From contig NZ_JABEKT010000001.1 in NCBI RefSeq assembly GCF_013283195.1, positions 1,894,509 through 1,958,508 on the forward strand: a stretch of DNA of 64,000 bases, written 5' to 3'. Below, one piece after another: positions 9,156-17,878 of this stretch. Under the pieces are notes generated by a model. That model was not told where the DNA came from. It searched no databases and saw only the letters and a program-made list of their open reading frames with translations. Positions within the stretch are counted from its first letter, which is position 1. Each line of letters begins with the position of its first letter. The stretch is from Ensifer adhaerens. GTDB lineage: Bacteria > Pseudomonadota > Alphaproteobacteria > Rhizobiales > Rhizobiaceae. The position numbers were made by a program, and so were the translations under genes.

Positions 9156-9587
9156 TTAACGCGGCGGAATCGAATAGGTCGCCGTCGCATGGGCCACGAG
9201 ATCGTCGCTGCCGACCATGGCGATCGACGCATCGAGAACGGCCAATCTCTTGCCGAGCTTGAGGATGCGGCAGGTGCATTCGAGTGGCCGCGGATCCGGC
9301 TTGCGCAGAAAATTGATGTTGAGACTGGTGGTGACGGCCAGCGCCACCGGCCCGATATGGGCGATCAGGGCGATATAGGCGGAAACGTCCGCCAGCGCGA
9401 AAAGCGTCGGGCCCGACACGGTGCCGCCCGGCCGGATATGACGTTCGTTCGGATCGAGCCGCATCGTCGCAAATCCGGGGCCGGTGTCAGTGACATGGAA
9501 GACCTTGCCGTCCGTATGGACCTGCGGGAAGTCCGTATCGAGAAACCGGTTCAGCTCCTCGACTGTCATGATGGGCTGGATCGTCAT
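9156..9587 (-). CDS. PaaI-family hotdog-fold thioesterase
   Basis: A 143-residue hotdog-fold protein. RPGGTVSGPTLFALADVSAYIA is the helix that carries the active-site acidic residue in PaaI/YbgC-like thioesterases, and ALAVTTSLNINFLRKPDPR and a late VAHATATYSIPPR strand are typical. It should hydrolyse an acyl-CoA thioester; the acyl group is unknown. The start ATG at 9587 follows AGGAAACCTGCCG. It is followed at the left by the rplM operon with its own promoter, and is divergent from an enoyl-CoA hydratase gene, consistent with acyl-CoA metabolism. Confidence 0.88.
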   Translation of the reverse strand: MTIQPIMTVEELNRFLDTDFPQVHTDGKVFHVTDTGPGFATMRLDPNERHIRPGGTVSGPTLFALADVSAYIALIAHIGPVALAVTTSLNINFLRKPDPRPLECTCRILKLGKRLAVLDASIAMVGSDDLVAHATATYSIPPR

Positions 9588-9756
9588 CGGCAGGTTTCCT
9601 TTGTGCAAGCTTTCGCGCCAAGTGAAGCCGGTATGCTCTTTTGCGCAAGGCGGAAAAAGGTCTTAGGCGCGGTGGTGATCGCTGACTTGAAAGCACGCAG
9701 GCGGCGGCGTACCACGTACCGATCGATTGAATGAGACATGACAGCAGGAGAAGAGC

Positions 9757-10578
9757 ATGGCGGACGTTGTTTCATTTCGGAAGGAAGAGCCAAGCGGATT
9801 GCTGCAGCGTGAGGTCTCGGGGCCGGTGCTCCGGCTGACGCTCAACAATCCGCCCGCCAACGTGCTTTCGATCGAGCTTATGGAAGCCCTGCACACGGCG
9901 CTCGACGCCGTTGCCCATTCCAAGGCCATCCGCGTCGTCGTGCTCTCGGCGTCCGGCAAGCTGTTTTCGGCGGGCCATGACCTCAAGGAAATGACCGCGC
10001 ACAGGGCCGATGCCGACGGGGGCAGGGCATTCTTCGAAACGACGATCCGCCTGGCAGCAGACCTGATGATGAAGATCACACGGTTGCCCCAGGCGGTCCT
10101 CGCCGAGATCGACGGTCTCGCGACGGCGGCGGGCTGCCAACTGGTTGCCAGCTGCGATCTGGCGATCTGCACCGACAGCTCCACCTTCTGCACGCCGGGC
10201 GTCAATATCGGCCTGTTCTGCTCGACGCCGATGGTGGCGCTGTCGCGTGCATCGCACCGCAAGCAGGCGATGGAGATGCTTTTGACCGGCGAGACGATCG
10301 ACGCATCGACCGCCAAGGATTTCGGCCTCGTCAATCGCATCGTGCCGCAACAGTATCTTCGCCAGGTCGTCGACAAGTACGCGGCCGTCATCGCCTCGAA
10401 ATCGCCGCAGGCATTGAAGATCGGCAAGGAAGCATTTTATCGCCAGGCGGAAATGAGCCTTCCCGAGGCCTACGATTATGCGGTTGGCGTCATGGTCGAA
10501 AACATGCTGGCCGGCGACGCCGAAAACGGCATCGGCGCTTTCCTCGGCAAGCGTATGCCGGAATGGGATCGGGAATAG
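9757..10578 (+). CDS. enoyl-CoA hydratase/isomerase family protein
   Basis: A 273-residue crotonase-fold protein. The oxyanion-hole region is seen in SASGKLFSAGHDLKEM and in EIDGLATAAGCQLVASCDLAIC, where the second block lacks the usual glutamate pair of a classical hydratase. The pattern resembles the ECHDC3/short-chain hydratase-like group. TFCTPGVNIGLFCSTPMVALSR is also typical of that group. The start at 9757 follows CAGGAGAAGAGC. The actual reaction (hydration, isomerisation or other acyl-CoA chemistry) is uncertain. Confidence 0.88.
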   Translation: MADVVSFRKEEPSGLLQREVSGPVLRLTLNNPPANVLSIELMEALHTALDAVAHSKAIRVVVLSASGKLFSAGHDLKEMTAHRADADGGRAFFETTIRLAADLMMKITRLPQAVLAEIDGLATAAGCQLVASCDLAICTDSSTFCTPGVNIGLFCSTPMVALSRASHRKQAMEMLLTGETIDASTAKDFGLVNRIVPQQYLRQVVDKYAAVIASKSPQALKIGKEAFYRQAEMSLPEAYDYAVGVMVENMLAGDAENGIGAFLGKRMPEWDRE

Positions 10579-10581
10579 CGC

Positions 10582-11418
10582 TCAGGCCAGTTTCAGCAGG
10601 AGCGCGCCGAGCGCGATCACGCAGGCAGCTGCAATGCGCCAGACGCTGACGCGTTCCTTCAGAAACACCACCGAGATGACGACCGCGAACAGGATCGAGG
10701 TTTCGCGCAGAGCAGCGACGGAAGCGACCGGCGCCTTCGTCATCGCCCACAGTGCCAGACCGTAGGCACCAATGGAGCCGGCGCCGCCGATGAGGCCGCG
10801 CCACCAGTTCTTGTAGACGTGGCGGGCGACCGGTTTGATGCCGCGTCGGGCAAAGGCCCAGGTAAACAGAAGGACTGGCGGAAGCAGCGCCATCCACAGC
10901 GTGTACGAGATGGCATTGCCCGAAACGCGGGCGCCGATGCCGTCGACAAAGGTGTAACAAGCGATCACGCAGGCATTGAGCAATGCCAATATTATCGCGT
11001 GTTTGCCGCCCTTTCGCGCTTCGAACGCGAGCGTCAGAACGCCGACGCTGATCGTCAGCACGCCCGCCATGGCGCCGGTCGTCAGTCGCTCACCGATGAT
11101 GAGACTGCTGGTGGAGGCGACGATCAGCGGAGCGACGCCGCGCATCAATGGATAGACGAGGCCGATATCGCCGGCACGGTAGGAAGCTGCAACCAGCTGG
11201 AAATAGGCAAACTGGAAGAGCGCCGACACCAGGATGTACGGCCATGCTTCTGGCTGCGGCAGAGGCAGGAACGGCAGGAAGGGGATCGCGACGGCGGCCG
11301 CGCCGAGCGCGATCATGGCCGCATCGAGCGATTTTTCCGAGCCCGCCTTGACCAGGGCATTCCAGGTCGCGTGCAACAGCGCCCCGAAAAGGACGAGTGC
11401 AATGACATCAAGGGGCAA
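10582..11418 (-). CDS. EamA/DMT-family transporter
   Basis: A 278-residue membrane protein with about ten hydrophobic segments in two EamA repeats (GALLHATWNALVKAG opens the first; LALLNACVIACYTFVDGIGAR opens the second). The drug/metabolite transporter superfamily exports or imports small metabolites; the substrate is unknown. No ATG is suitably placed: the TTG at 11418 has an AGGT site upstream and starts the protein just before the first helix, while another TTG at 11484 would add 22 less hydrophobic residues. It is convergent with the hydratase gene, with stops only 3 bases apart. Confidence 0.82.
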   Translation of the reverse strand: MPLDVIALVLFGALLHATWNALVKAGSEKSLDAAMIALGAAAVAIPFLPFLPLPQPEAWPYILVSALFQFAYFQLVAASYRAGDIGLVYPLMRGVAPLIVASTSSLIIGERLTTGAMAGVLTISVGVLTLAFEARKGGKHAIILALLNACVIACYTFVDGIGARVSGNAISYTLWMALLPPVLLFTWAFARRGIKPVARHVYKNWWRGLIGGAGSIGAYGLALWAMTKAPVASVAALRETSILFAVVISVVFLKERVSVWRIAAACVIALGALLLKLA

Positions 11419-11584
11419 GATGAAACCTCGGACGATGGTGTAGGCCGTTGCCAGCCTTGTCGCGCCACTGTACGGGAAAAGCAACCGGAAACTGGCAGGA
11501 GTGCGGCTCGCGCAGCGTCGCCGCTGCCATCAGGCGTTCGATTGACAGGCGCCACCACCGTGCAAACGATGCACGCGTTAACAG

Positions 11585-12031
11585 ATGAGTTCGGATCAGA
11601 CCATGAACCACGACGCCTACCCGGATTATTACCTTGCCGATATCCTGCGCTCGGCCAAGACGATCGCCCTCGTCGGCGCGTCACCGAACGCCGAGCGGCC
11701 GAGCCACCGCGTCATGGCGTTCCTTCTGCGCAAGGGCTATCGCGTCATCCCGATCAATCCCGGCCATGTCGGCAAGACAATTCTTGATCAGCCTGTGATT
11801 GGAAGGCTCGCCGACATCAAGCAGCCGATCGACATGGTCGATGTCTTCCGCGCCGCCGATGCCCTGCCGGCGCTCGTCGACGAAATCCTGGCTCTCGATA
11901 TCTTGCCGAAGGCGATCTGGGGGCAGCTGTCGGTGAGGCATGACGCTGCCGCCACCAAGGCGGAGGCCGCCGGCATCAAGGTGGTCATGGATCGCTGTCC
12001 GGCAATGGAATACCCGCGCCTGATCGGTTGA
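11585..12031 (+). CDS. CoA-binding domain protein (YccU-like)
   Basis: A 148-residue Rossmann-type CoA_binding_2 protein. The nucleotide-binding loop is TIALVGASPNAERPSHRV, followed by GYRVIPINPGHVGKTILDQPV, DMVDVFRAADALP, IWGQLSV and VVMDRCPAMEYPRL, which contains the conserved cysteine/proline end of the family. These proteins bind CoA or acyl-CoA; their role is unknown. MNHDAYPDYYL at 11603 is a plausible alternative start. It is the gene immediately before the sulfhydrylase gene on the same strand, 216 bases away. Confidence 0.87.
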   Translation: MSSDQTMNHDAYPDYYLADILRSAKTIALVGASPNAERPSHRVMAFLLRKGYRVIPINPGHVGKTILDQPVIGRLADIKQPIDMVDVFRAADALPALVDEILALDILPKAIWGQLSVRHDAAATKAEAAGIKVVMDRCPAMEYPRLIG

Positions 12032-12191
12032 CGCGGTATCGGCGGCAGCGATGTTTCGCTCAACCGTCAGTTTTGAAAAAATCTTTCTTTGACCATGCGT
12101 GGCAGCTCTGGGATAGTGCCGCCGCTCCAGAGCACCGAGCCGAAAGTCCGAGCGGATCTTCGACGCGCACTGTGCCTGGAATCAAAGCGAT

Positions 12192-12230
12192 AGGGTACCT
12201 TTGGCACCTCCACGGGAGGTGCGGCGCCCT
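12192..12230 (+). promoter_or_regulatory. extended hairpin before metY
   Basis: GCACCTCC (12204-12211) pairs with GGAGGTGC (12215-12222) around ACG, and AGGGT (12192-12196) pairs outside it with GCCCT (12226-12230). The structure ends about 8 bases before the GGGAGGG ribosome site of the sulfhydrylase gene. It may influence translation start or be a transcript-stability element. I do not recognise a known SAM riboswitch here. Confidence 0.4.
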
Positions 12231-12247
12231 GGTCATGGGAGGGATGA

Positions 12248-13531
12248 ATGACGAAAGACAATCCTGGTTTCAGCACGCTCGCAATCCACGCCGGAGCGCA
12301 ACCAGATCCGACGACGGGCGCCCGGGCGACGCCGATCTACCAGACGACCAGTTTCGTCTTCAACGACACCGACCATGCGGCGGCACTCTTTGGCCTGCAA
12401 CAGTTCGGCAATATCTATACCCGCATCATGAACCCGACGCAGGCGGTTCTGGAAGAGCGCCTCGCAGCGCTTGAAGGCGGCACCGCGGCACTGGCTGTCG
12501 CCTCCGGTCATGCGGCCCAGCTTCTCGTCTTCCACACGATCATGAGCCCCGGCGACAATTTCGTCGCCGCAAACCGACTTTACGGTGGTTCGGTCAACCA
12601 GTTCGGCCACGCCTTCAAATCCTTCGATTGGCAGGTGCGCTGGGCGGATCCGAGCGACCCCTCGAGCTTTGAAGCCAAGATCGACGCGCGCACCAAGGCG
12701 ATCTTCATCGAGAGCCTCGCCAATCCGGGCGGCACCTTCGTCGACATCGCCGCGATCGCCGAGGTCGCCCACAAGCATGGCCTGCCGCTGATCGTCGACA
12801 ACACCATGGCGACACCTTACCTCCTGCGCCCGCTGGAGCACGGTGCCGATATCGTCGTGCATTCGCTGACGAAGTTCATCGGCGGCCACGGCAATTCGAT
12901 GGGCGGCGTCATTGTCGATGGCGGCACATTCGACTGGTCGAAGTCCGGCAAGTACCCGATGCTGTCGGAGCCGCGGCCGGAATATGCCGGCGTCGTGCTG
13001 CACCAGGTGTTCGGCAATTTCGCCTTTGCGATTGCCGCGCGTGTTCTCGGTCTTCGCGATTTCGGCCCGGCGATCTCGCCGTTCAACGCCTTCATGATCC
13101 TGACCGGCGTCGAGACGCTGCCGCTGCGCATGCAGCGCCATTGCGATAACGCACTGGCTGTTGCCAAGTGGCTGAAGGGCCACGACAAGGTGTCCTGGGT
13201 CAACTATGCCGGGCTTGAAGACGATCCGAACAACGCGCTGCAGAAGCGTTACGCCCCGAAGGGTGCCGGCGCCGTCTTTACCTTCGGCCTCAAGGACGGT
13301 TACGAGGCAGGGAAGCGCTTCGTCGAGGGGCTCGAGATGTTCTCGCACCTCGCCAATATCGGCGACACCCGATCGCTGGTCATCCATCCGGCCTCGACCA
13401 CCCACCGCCAGCTGACACCTGAACAGCAGGTTGCGGCAGGAGCAGGCCCCGACGTCGTGCGTCTGTCCGTTGGTATCGAGGATGTTTCCGACATCATCGC
13501 CGATCTCGAGCAGTCGCTCGGAAAGATCTGA
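12248..13531 (+). CDS. metY: O-acetylhomoserine sulfhydrylase (PLP-dependent)
   Basis: A 427-residue Cys/Met metabolism PLP enzyme. PLP-binding pieces are NIYTRIMNPT, SGHAAQLL, VDNTMATPYLL and the lysine K209 in HSLTKFIGGHG; RSLVIHPASTTH near the C-terminus binds the substrate carboxylate. The length and the long FAFAIAARVLGLRDFGPAISPFNAF-type insert fit O-acetylhomoserine aminocarboxypropyltransferase rather than the shorter cystathionine synthase/lyase group. It makes homocysteine from O-acetylhomoserine and sulfide in methionine synthesis. GGGAGGG stands directly before the ATG. Confidence 0.92.
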   Translation: MTKDNPGFSTLAIHAGAQPDPTTGARATPIYQTTSFVFNDTDHAAALFGLQQFGNIYTRIMNPTQAVLEERLAALEGGTAALAVASGHAAQLLVFHTIMSPGDNFVAANRLYGGSVNQFGHAFKSFDWQVRWADPSDPSSFEAKIDARTKAIFIESLANPGGTFVDIAAIAEVAHKHGLPLIVDNTMATPYLLRPLEHGADIVVHSLTKFIGGHGNSMGGVIVDGGTFDWSKSGKYPMLSEPRPEYAGVVLHQVFGNFAFAIAARVLGLRDFGPAISPFNAFMILTGVETLPLRMQRHCDNALAVAKWLKGHDKVSWVNYAGLEDDPNNALQKRYAPKGAGAVFTFGLKDGYEAGKRFVEGLEMFSHLANIGDTRSLVIHPASTTHRQLTPEQQVAAGAGPDVVRLSVGIEDVSDIIADLEQSLGKI

Positions 13532-13588
13532 GACTGACATCAAAATGAGGGGACGGGTTGCTCCGTCTCCTCATGGAGTTGGTGCCTG

Positions 13589-13933
13589 ATGGTGAAGATG
13601 AAAAAATTCGACCTGGCGACGGTCGAGCCCGAAGTCGGAGAGCCCGCCGCGGACCGCCTGATCGCCGGCACGCCCCGGTTTCGGACCTGGAACGTCGAAG
13701 AGGCCGATGGTGGCCTTTATGCTGGCGTCTGGGAATCGACGCCCGGCAAATGGCGGATTGTCTACGACGAGTGGGAATACTTCCATATCCTGTCCGGCTA
13801 CTCGGTCGTAACCGAGGACGGCGGTGAGGCCGTGCATCTGCGCGCCGGCGACAGCATGATCCTCAGGCCCGGTTTCAAGGGGACGTGGGAGGTCGTAGAA
13901 ACCACCCGCAAGGATTACGTCATTCGCCTCTGA
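13589..13933 (+). CDS. cupin domain protein (DUF861/cupin_3)
   Basis: A 114-residue single cupin domain. GVWESTPGKWRIVYDEWEYFHILSG and RAGDSMILRPGFKGTWEVVE match the cupin_3 (DUF861) family, often annotated as (S)-ureidoglycine aminohydrolase-like or ethanolamine-utilisation-like. WEYFHILSG holds likely metal ligands. Substrate unknown. It begins 57 bases after metY and may be read from the same transcript. Alternative start at 13598. Confidence 0.82.
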   Translation: MVKMKKFDLATVEPEVGEPAADRLIAGTPRFRTWNVEEADGGLYAGVWESTPGKWRIVYDEWEYFHILSGYSVVTEDGGEAVHLRAGDSMILRPGFKGTWEVVETTRKDYVIRL

Positions 13934-13941
13934 TCGGGCCG

Positions 13942-14427
13942 CTATCCCTTTGCACCCGACTCGGTGCCATCAGATGCACGGGTGAAGGCTTCGGCAAACG
14001 ACGCTTCCGAGATCCCGTTCAGCGCCCGCCGCAGCGCTTCGGCTTCCTGTTTGCCGAGGGCATTTTCGAAGCGCGCCTGCGCCTTGCGCCAGAGAACCGT
14101 CATCTCCTGCTGCTTCTTCAGGCCGAACGGCGTCAGCTGAACGCGCTTCACCCGCCTGTCCGACGCGTCGGGCACAAGCTCCACGTAACCATCGCGGATC
14201 AGCGGTTTCAGCGTGTGACCAAGCGCCGATAGATCCATCACCAGGAGATCCGCGAGCGTGCGCAGCGAGGCATTTTTGCTGTGGGCGATCTGGCTGAGCA
14301 GCGAATATTGCGTACCGCGCAATCCGCTTGGTGCGAGCACATCCTCATAGAGCTGACCCAATTGGCGTGAGGCGCGTTTCAATGCGCTGTTGGTGCAGAA
14401 GTCCCAGACCTTCGGCGTGTCGTCCAT
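13942..14427 (-). CDS. MarR-family transcriptional regulator
   Basis: A 161-residue winged-helix protein. The recognition region is SKNASLRTLADLLVMDLSALGHTLKPLIRDGYVELVPDASDRRVKRVQLT, which includes the MarR wing DxRxK-like pattern. The ATG at 14427 follows GGAG. It is divergent from a short-chain dehydrogenase, and a perfect palindrome lies between them, so autoregulation and control of the dehydrogenase are likely. The ligand is unknown. Confidence 0.9.
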   Translation of the reverse strand: MDDTPKVWDFCTNSALKRASRQLGQLYEDVLAPSGLRGTQYSLLSQIAHSKNASLRTLADLLVMDLSALGHTLKPLIRDGYVELVPDASDRRVKRVQLTPFGLKKQQEMTVLWRKAQARFENALGKQEAEALRRALNGISEASFAEAFTRASDGTESGAKG

Positions 14428-14505
14428 CGTTTTCTCCGTCGCGGCCGTGGCGCCCGTTTTCGACTTTGGTAGCGCCACTCTTGCGCAGCGTCCAGTTTGC
14501 TGTAT

Positions 14506-14529
14506 ATTTAGTGGCATATACCACTAAAT
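14506..14529. promoter_or_regulatory. probable MarR operator
   Basis: ATTTAGTGG (14506-14514) and CCACTAAAT (14521-14529) are a perfect 9-bp inverted repeat with a CATATA spacer. It is A/T-rich against a G/C-rich background, lies in the divergent marR/SDR promoter region 26 bases before the SDR start, and has the size of a MarR dimer site. Confidence 0.7.
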
Positions 14530-14554
14530 TGAAATCGGAACAAGGAAACCGACA

Positions 14555-15370
14555 ATGAGTGCAGTGGAGAAAAAGGGTAAGGCGCTGGTGACGGGCGCGT
14601 CTTCGGGCATCGGCGCGACCTATGCGGACCGGCTGGCACAGCGCGGCCACGACCTGGTTCTGGTGGCCCGCGACGAAAAGCGTCTTTCCGATCTCGCCGC
14701 AAAACTGTCGGCGCAATACGGTGTGACGGTCGATGTGCTGAAGGCGGACCTGACGCTACGGGATGACGTAAGGGTGGTCGAGAAGCGGCTGCGCGACGAT
14801 GCGGCAATCGAACTCCTCGTCAACAATGCCGGGATCGGGCCGAAGGGGCCGCTGCTCGCCGACGATCTGGACTATCTCGAAGCCATGATCGAGCTGAACG
14901 TCGTTGCCGTGAACCGGTTGGCGGTTGCCGCCGCCCAGACGTTCGCGGGACACGGCAGGGGAGCGATCATCAATATTGCCTCCGTCGTGGCGCTGGTGCC
15001 CGAGCGGTTCAACGGCACATACAATGCGAGCAAGGCCTTCGTGCTGAACCTGACGCAGTCGATCAACGCGGAAGCTTCCGGCAAGGGCGTCAAGCTTCAG
15101 GCGGTGCTACCCGGTCTGACCCGCACCGAGATCTTCGATCGCGCCGGCGGCTCGATCGACCGGCTCGATCCGTCGATGGTGATGGACGTCACCGATCTCG
15201 TCGATGCGGCGCTTGCCGGTTTCGATCGGGGAGAGCTGATCACAATTCCATCGCTGCCCGACGCTGACGACTGGGACGCCTTCACCAAGGCGCGCCTGGT
15301 CCTTGCGCCCAATCTTTCGCATGACAGGCCAGCGACCCGCTACGGTGTCGAACGAGCACAGGCGGTCTGA
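14555..15370 (+). CDS. short-chain dehydrogenase/reductase
   Basis: A 271-residue classical SDR. The cofactor loop is TGASSGIG, NNAGIG is the adenine-side motif, and the catalytic set is Ser in INIASVVAL, then YNASK (Y and K). VARDEKRL after the second strand suggests NADP preference. It resembles the DltE/YqjQ-like subgroup, for which substrates are poorly known. Its start follows AAGGAAACCGACA. Regulation by the divergent MarR protein through the 14506-14529 palindrome is likely. Confidence 0.9.
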   Translation: MSAVEKKGKALVTGASSGIGATYADRLAQRGHDLVLVARDEKRLSDLAAKLSAQYGVTVDVLKADLTLRDDVRVVEKRLRDDAAIELLVNNAGIGPKGPLLADDLDYLEAMIELNVVAVNRLAVAAAQTFAGHGRGAIINIASVVALVPERFNGTYNASKAFVLNLTQSINAEASGKGVKLQAVLPGLTRTEIFDRAGGSIDRLDPSMVMDVTDLVDAALAGFDRGELITIPSLPDADDWDAFTKARLVLAPNLSHDRPATRYGVERAQAV

Positions 15371-15469
15371 CGCTCAAGCGGGGTCGCTCCCCAAACTGGT
15401 CTGGTTTCAAACGGCTTCGGCGGTGTTGTCGAAGCCGTTTGTTTTTCAGGAACGGGGCAGGGCGAACTG

Positions 15470-16717
15470 TCACCAGACGAGGTCCAGCCGCTCAAGTCCA
15501 TGAAAATGGAAACTGTCCCGGACCTCGGGGTCATGCTTCAGCCTCATCCCGGGCAACCGCTGAAACAGGATCGGCAGCGACAGGTTCAGTTCGAGGCGGG
15601 CGAGCGGCGCCCCAATGCAAAAATGCAGGCCCGCACCGAACGAGACGTTGGCGCCCTCATTGCGCATGGGGTTGAAGTGGAGTGGATCCCTGAATTTTCG
15701 GGGATCGACATTGGCAGCGCCAAGCAACAAACCGATCTTGTCTCCTTTGCGCAGCGAAATCCTGTCGTCGAGATTGAGATCCGATAGCGCGTAGCGCTGG
15801 AAGATATGCAGCGGTGCCGCAAATCTCAGGCATTCCTCGACCGCAGGCGCGGTCGTCGCCTCGGTTGCGAACAGATCTTTGGGCGCGTGGCCCGACTGCA
15901 GGATCGTTCTGACCGCGTTGCCGATCTGATGCACGGTCGCCTCGTGGCCGGCGTTGAGAAGCAGCGCCGCCGTGGAGATCAGTTCCGCCTCAGACAGTCG
16001 CTCGCCGTCCTTCTCCGACGTGATCATATGCGTCAGGAGGTCGTCTGCCGGCGCGCGGCGCTTCTCGGCGATGATGGTCCTGAGGTAGTCGGCGAAGTCG
16101 GCGGATGCCTGGTTGGCGTCGAGCTCGGTTTCGTGGCTCGGGTTGAAGACGTACATACGCACAATGCGATGCGACCAGTCGAGAAGATTTGGTGTGGCCT
16201 CGACTGGGATGCCGAGCATGCGGGCGATGATGGTGACCGGGATTGTTTCCGCGTAGGTCTTCAGCAGCTCGACTTCGCCGTCACGCTCGAAGCCATCGAT
16301 TGTCGAGTGCGACAGCCGTTCGATATCCGGCCGTAATTGCTCGATCTGCCTGGAGACGAAGGCGCGGTTGACGAGCGTGCGCAGTCGGGTGTGGGCTGGC
16401 GGTTCCAATTCCAGCAGCGAATGCTCCTCGAGTGCGTCGAAATCCCTCAAATGTGCTTTGGGTGACGGTATGCCCAATTCTTCGCGTGTGGCCACGTGCA
16501 GGATCTGCCGTCCAAAACGCCGGTCGCGCAGCAACGCGTTCACCTGGTCGTAGCCCGCGAAATACCATTGCTCACGCTCATTCCAGTAAAATGCCGGACA
16601 ATGCGCATGGATCTCGGCATAGGCCGACGATGGCGAACGATAGAAATCCGGATTGTGTACGTCGATCGAAACGCGCCGCTCGGCGCGGTCGATGCTGATG
16701 GCGGGCTTAGGTGGCAT
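15470..16717 (-). CDS. cytochrome P450
   Basis: A 415-residue soluble bacterial P450. The haem cysteine is C367 in FGAGLHFCIGAPLARLE; the K-helix ExxR is EECLR. The I-helix reads LLLNAGHEATVH, so the acid-alcohol pair is Glu-Ala-Thr rather than the more common Glu/Asp-Thr spacing. LEPPAHTRLRTLVNRAF is also typical. Such enzymes oxidise small organic molecules with electrons from a ferredoxin, but no ferredoxin or reductase gene is adjacent. The ATG at 16717 (MPPKPAISID) is preferred over 16753, which has no ribosome site. Confidence 0.93.
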   Translation of the reverse strand: MPPKPAISIDRAERRVSIDVHNPDFYRSPSSAYAEIHAHCPAFYWNEREQWYFAGYDQVNALLRDRRFGRQILHVATREELGIPSPKAHLRDFDALEEHSLLELEPPAHTRLRTLVNRAFVSRQIEQLRPDIERLSHSTIDGFERDGEVELLKTYAETIPVTIIARMLGIPVEATPNLLDWSHRIVRMYVFNPSHETELDANQASADFADYLRTIIAEKRRAPADDLLTHMITSEKDGERLSEAELISTAALLLNAGHEATVHQIGNAVRTILQSGHAPKDLFATEATTAPAVEECLRFAAPLHIFQRYALSDLNLDDRISLRKGDKIGLLLGAANVDPRKFRDPLHFNPMRNEGANVSFGAGLHFCIGAPLARLELNLSLPILFQRLPGMRLKHDPEVRDSFHFHGLERLDLVW

Positions 16718-16974
16718 GGCGCTGGCTCTTTGCAAGGCGGGGACGGCGACCATTTGTAAGGGTGGCGTGGTTCCGCCTGCAAGAGCACAAGTTGTATCGG
16801 ATTGGCGACCAACGACGCTGCCAGGCGGTCGTCGCAGTCTGCCTTCGACTTGTGGTGTCGCTGCGTTGACAAAATGGCTGACTGCGGGTCAATCTTATGT
16901 CGCTGAGTAGGGCGCATCGGTGCAAGGTCGAAAGGGCAACGCCCACCTACGGTAGATAGACCCTCGTTGCGCCC

Positions 16975-17622
16975 ATGCCGAACCTCGAAAACCTCAAGAA
17001 GCAGGCCAAACAGTATCTGAGATGGCATCGCGACGGATATTTTCCGGTTGCGGCCGAGATCAGGGCTGCTTTGCCGCGCTTTCGCGATCTGGATGACCGG
17101 GAGATTTTGAAGGCGGACTTCAAGCTCGCCGACGCCCAGGAACTTGTCGCGCGCCAGATGGGTTTTGACGGCTGGCAGGCGCTCAAATCAGGAGCCCTGA
17201 CAGTGACCACGCAAGCGAAACAACAAGCACCGCGCCCTGTTCTGCGATCGACCTCGGCACAATTGTTTGTCGCCGACATCAAGGCGTCTTGCGACTTCTT
17301 CACGGACAAGCTCGGCTTTGCCGTCGACTTCGTCTATGGCGACCCGCCCTTTTATGGTCAGGTGAAGCGCGACAATGCGTTGCTCGCCTTGCGACTGGTC
17401 TGCGAGCCCGTCTTCGTCGGCGACGTCAGGGAGCGCGAGCATCTGCTTTCCGCGTCGCTGACCGTTGCCACGTCGCACGAAATCAAGCGCCTGTTCCTCG
17501 ACTATCAAGCGGCCGGGGTGCGCTTTCATCACGTCTTGCGGACGGAGCCGTGGGGCGCGCGAAACTTCATCGTCCTTGATCCCGACGGCAACCTGATCCT
17601 GTTTTCTGGCCCTGTGGATTGA
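16975..17622 (+). CDS. glyoxalase-fold protein with N-terminal alpha-helical domain
   Basis: A 215-residue two-part protein. Residues 1-70 (NLENLKKQAKQYLRWHR...MGFDGWQALK) form a helical module also found at the front of some ankyrin-repeat proteins. Residues 90-215 form a glyoxalase/bleomycin-resistance domain (AQLFVADIKASCDFFTDKLGFAVDFVYGDPPFYGQV...RNFIVLDPDGNLILF). The C-terminal part could be a dioxygenase-like or drug-binding fold. No catalytic role can be assigned. It stands alone, divergent from the P450 gene. Confidence 0.8.
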   Translation: MPNLENLKKQAKQYLRWHRDGYFPVAAEIRAALPRFRDLDDREILKADFKLADAQELVARQMGFDGWQALKSGALTVTTQAKQQAPRPVLRSTSAQLFVADIKASCDFFTDKLGFAVDFVYGDPPFYGQVKRDNALLALRLVCEPVFVGDVREREHLLSASLTVATSHEIKRLFLDYQAAGVRFHHVLRTEPWGARNFIVLDPDGNLILFSGPVD

Positions 17623-17878
17623 CGGATCGCATTTGCGCGACGGCGTGCGGCAATCGCTCGCCTTCGCCTTCCAGCCTTAAGAACAAGGCGGATATCGTTC
17701 TACGGCTGGAGCTTGGGGCAGCAATAAGGGCTGAGTTTTCGAGTGATTGTGTGCACGTCATGCTGTTCGAAAAGCCTTGTTATCGCCCTTCGGCGCGGAA
17801 CAAGTTTTCGTCTGAAACCTTTTTCAGTGGCGTCTGGCGACCTATTTGCGCATGATGCGGCAGCAAGCAGGGAGCGGC

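Noticed and set aside
9595-9756. Possible small gene between the thioesterase and hydratase genes
   Set aside because: Frames are short and shadow each other; the stretch is better explained as a divergent promoter region.
12032-12247. SAM-II riboswitch before metY
   Set aside because: Looked for because SAM-II elements precede methionine genes in alphaproteobacteria, but its conserved core was not found; only a simple hairpin is present.
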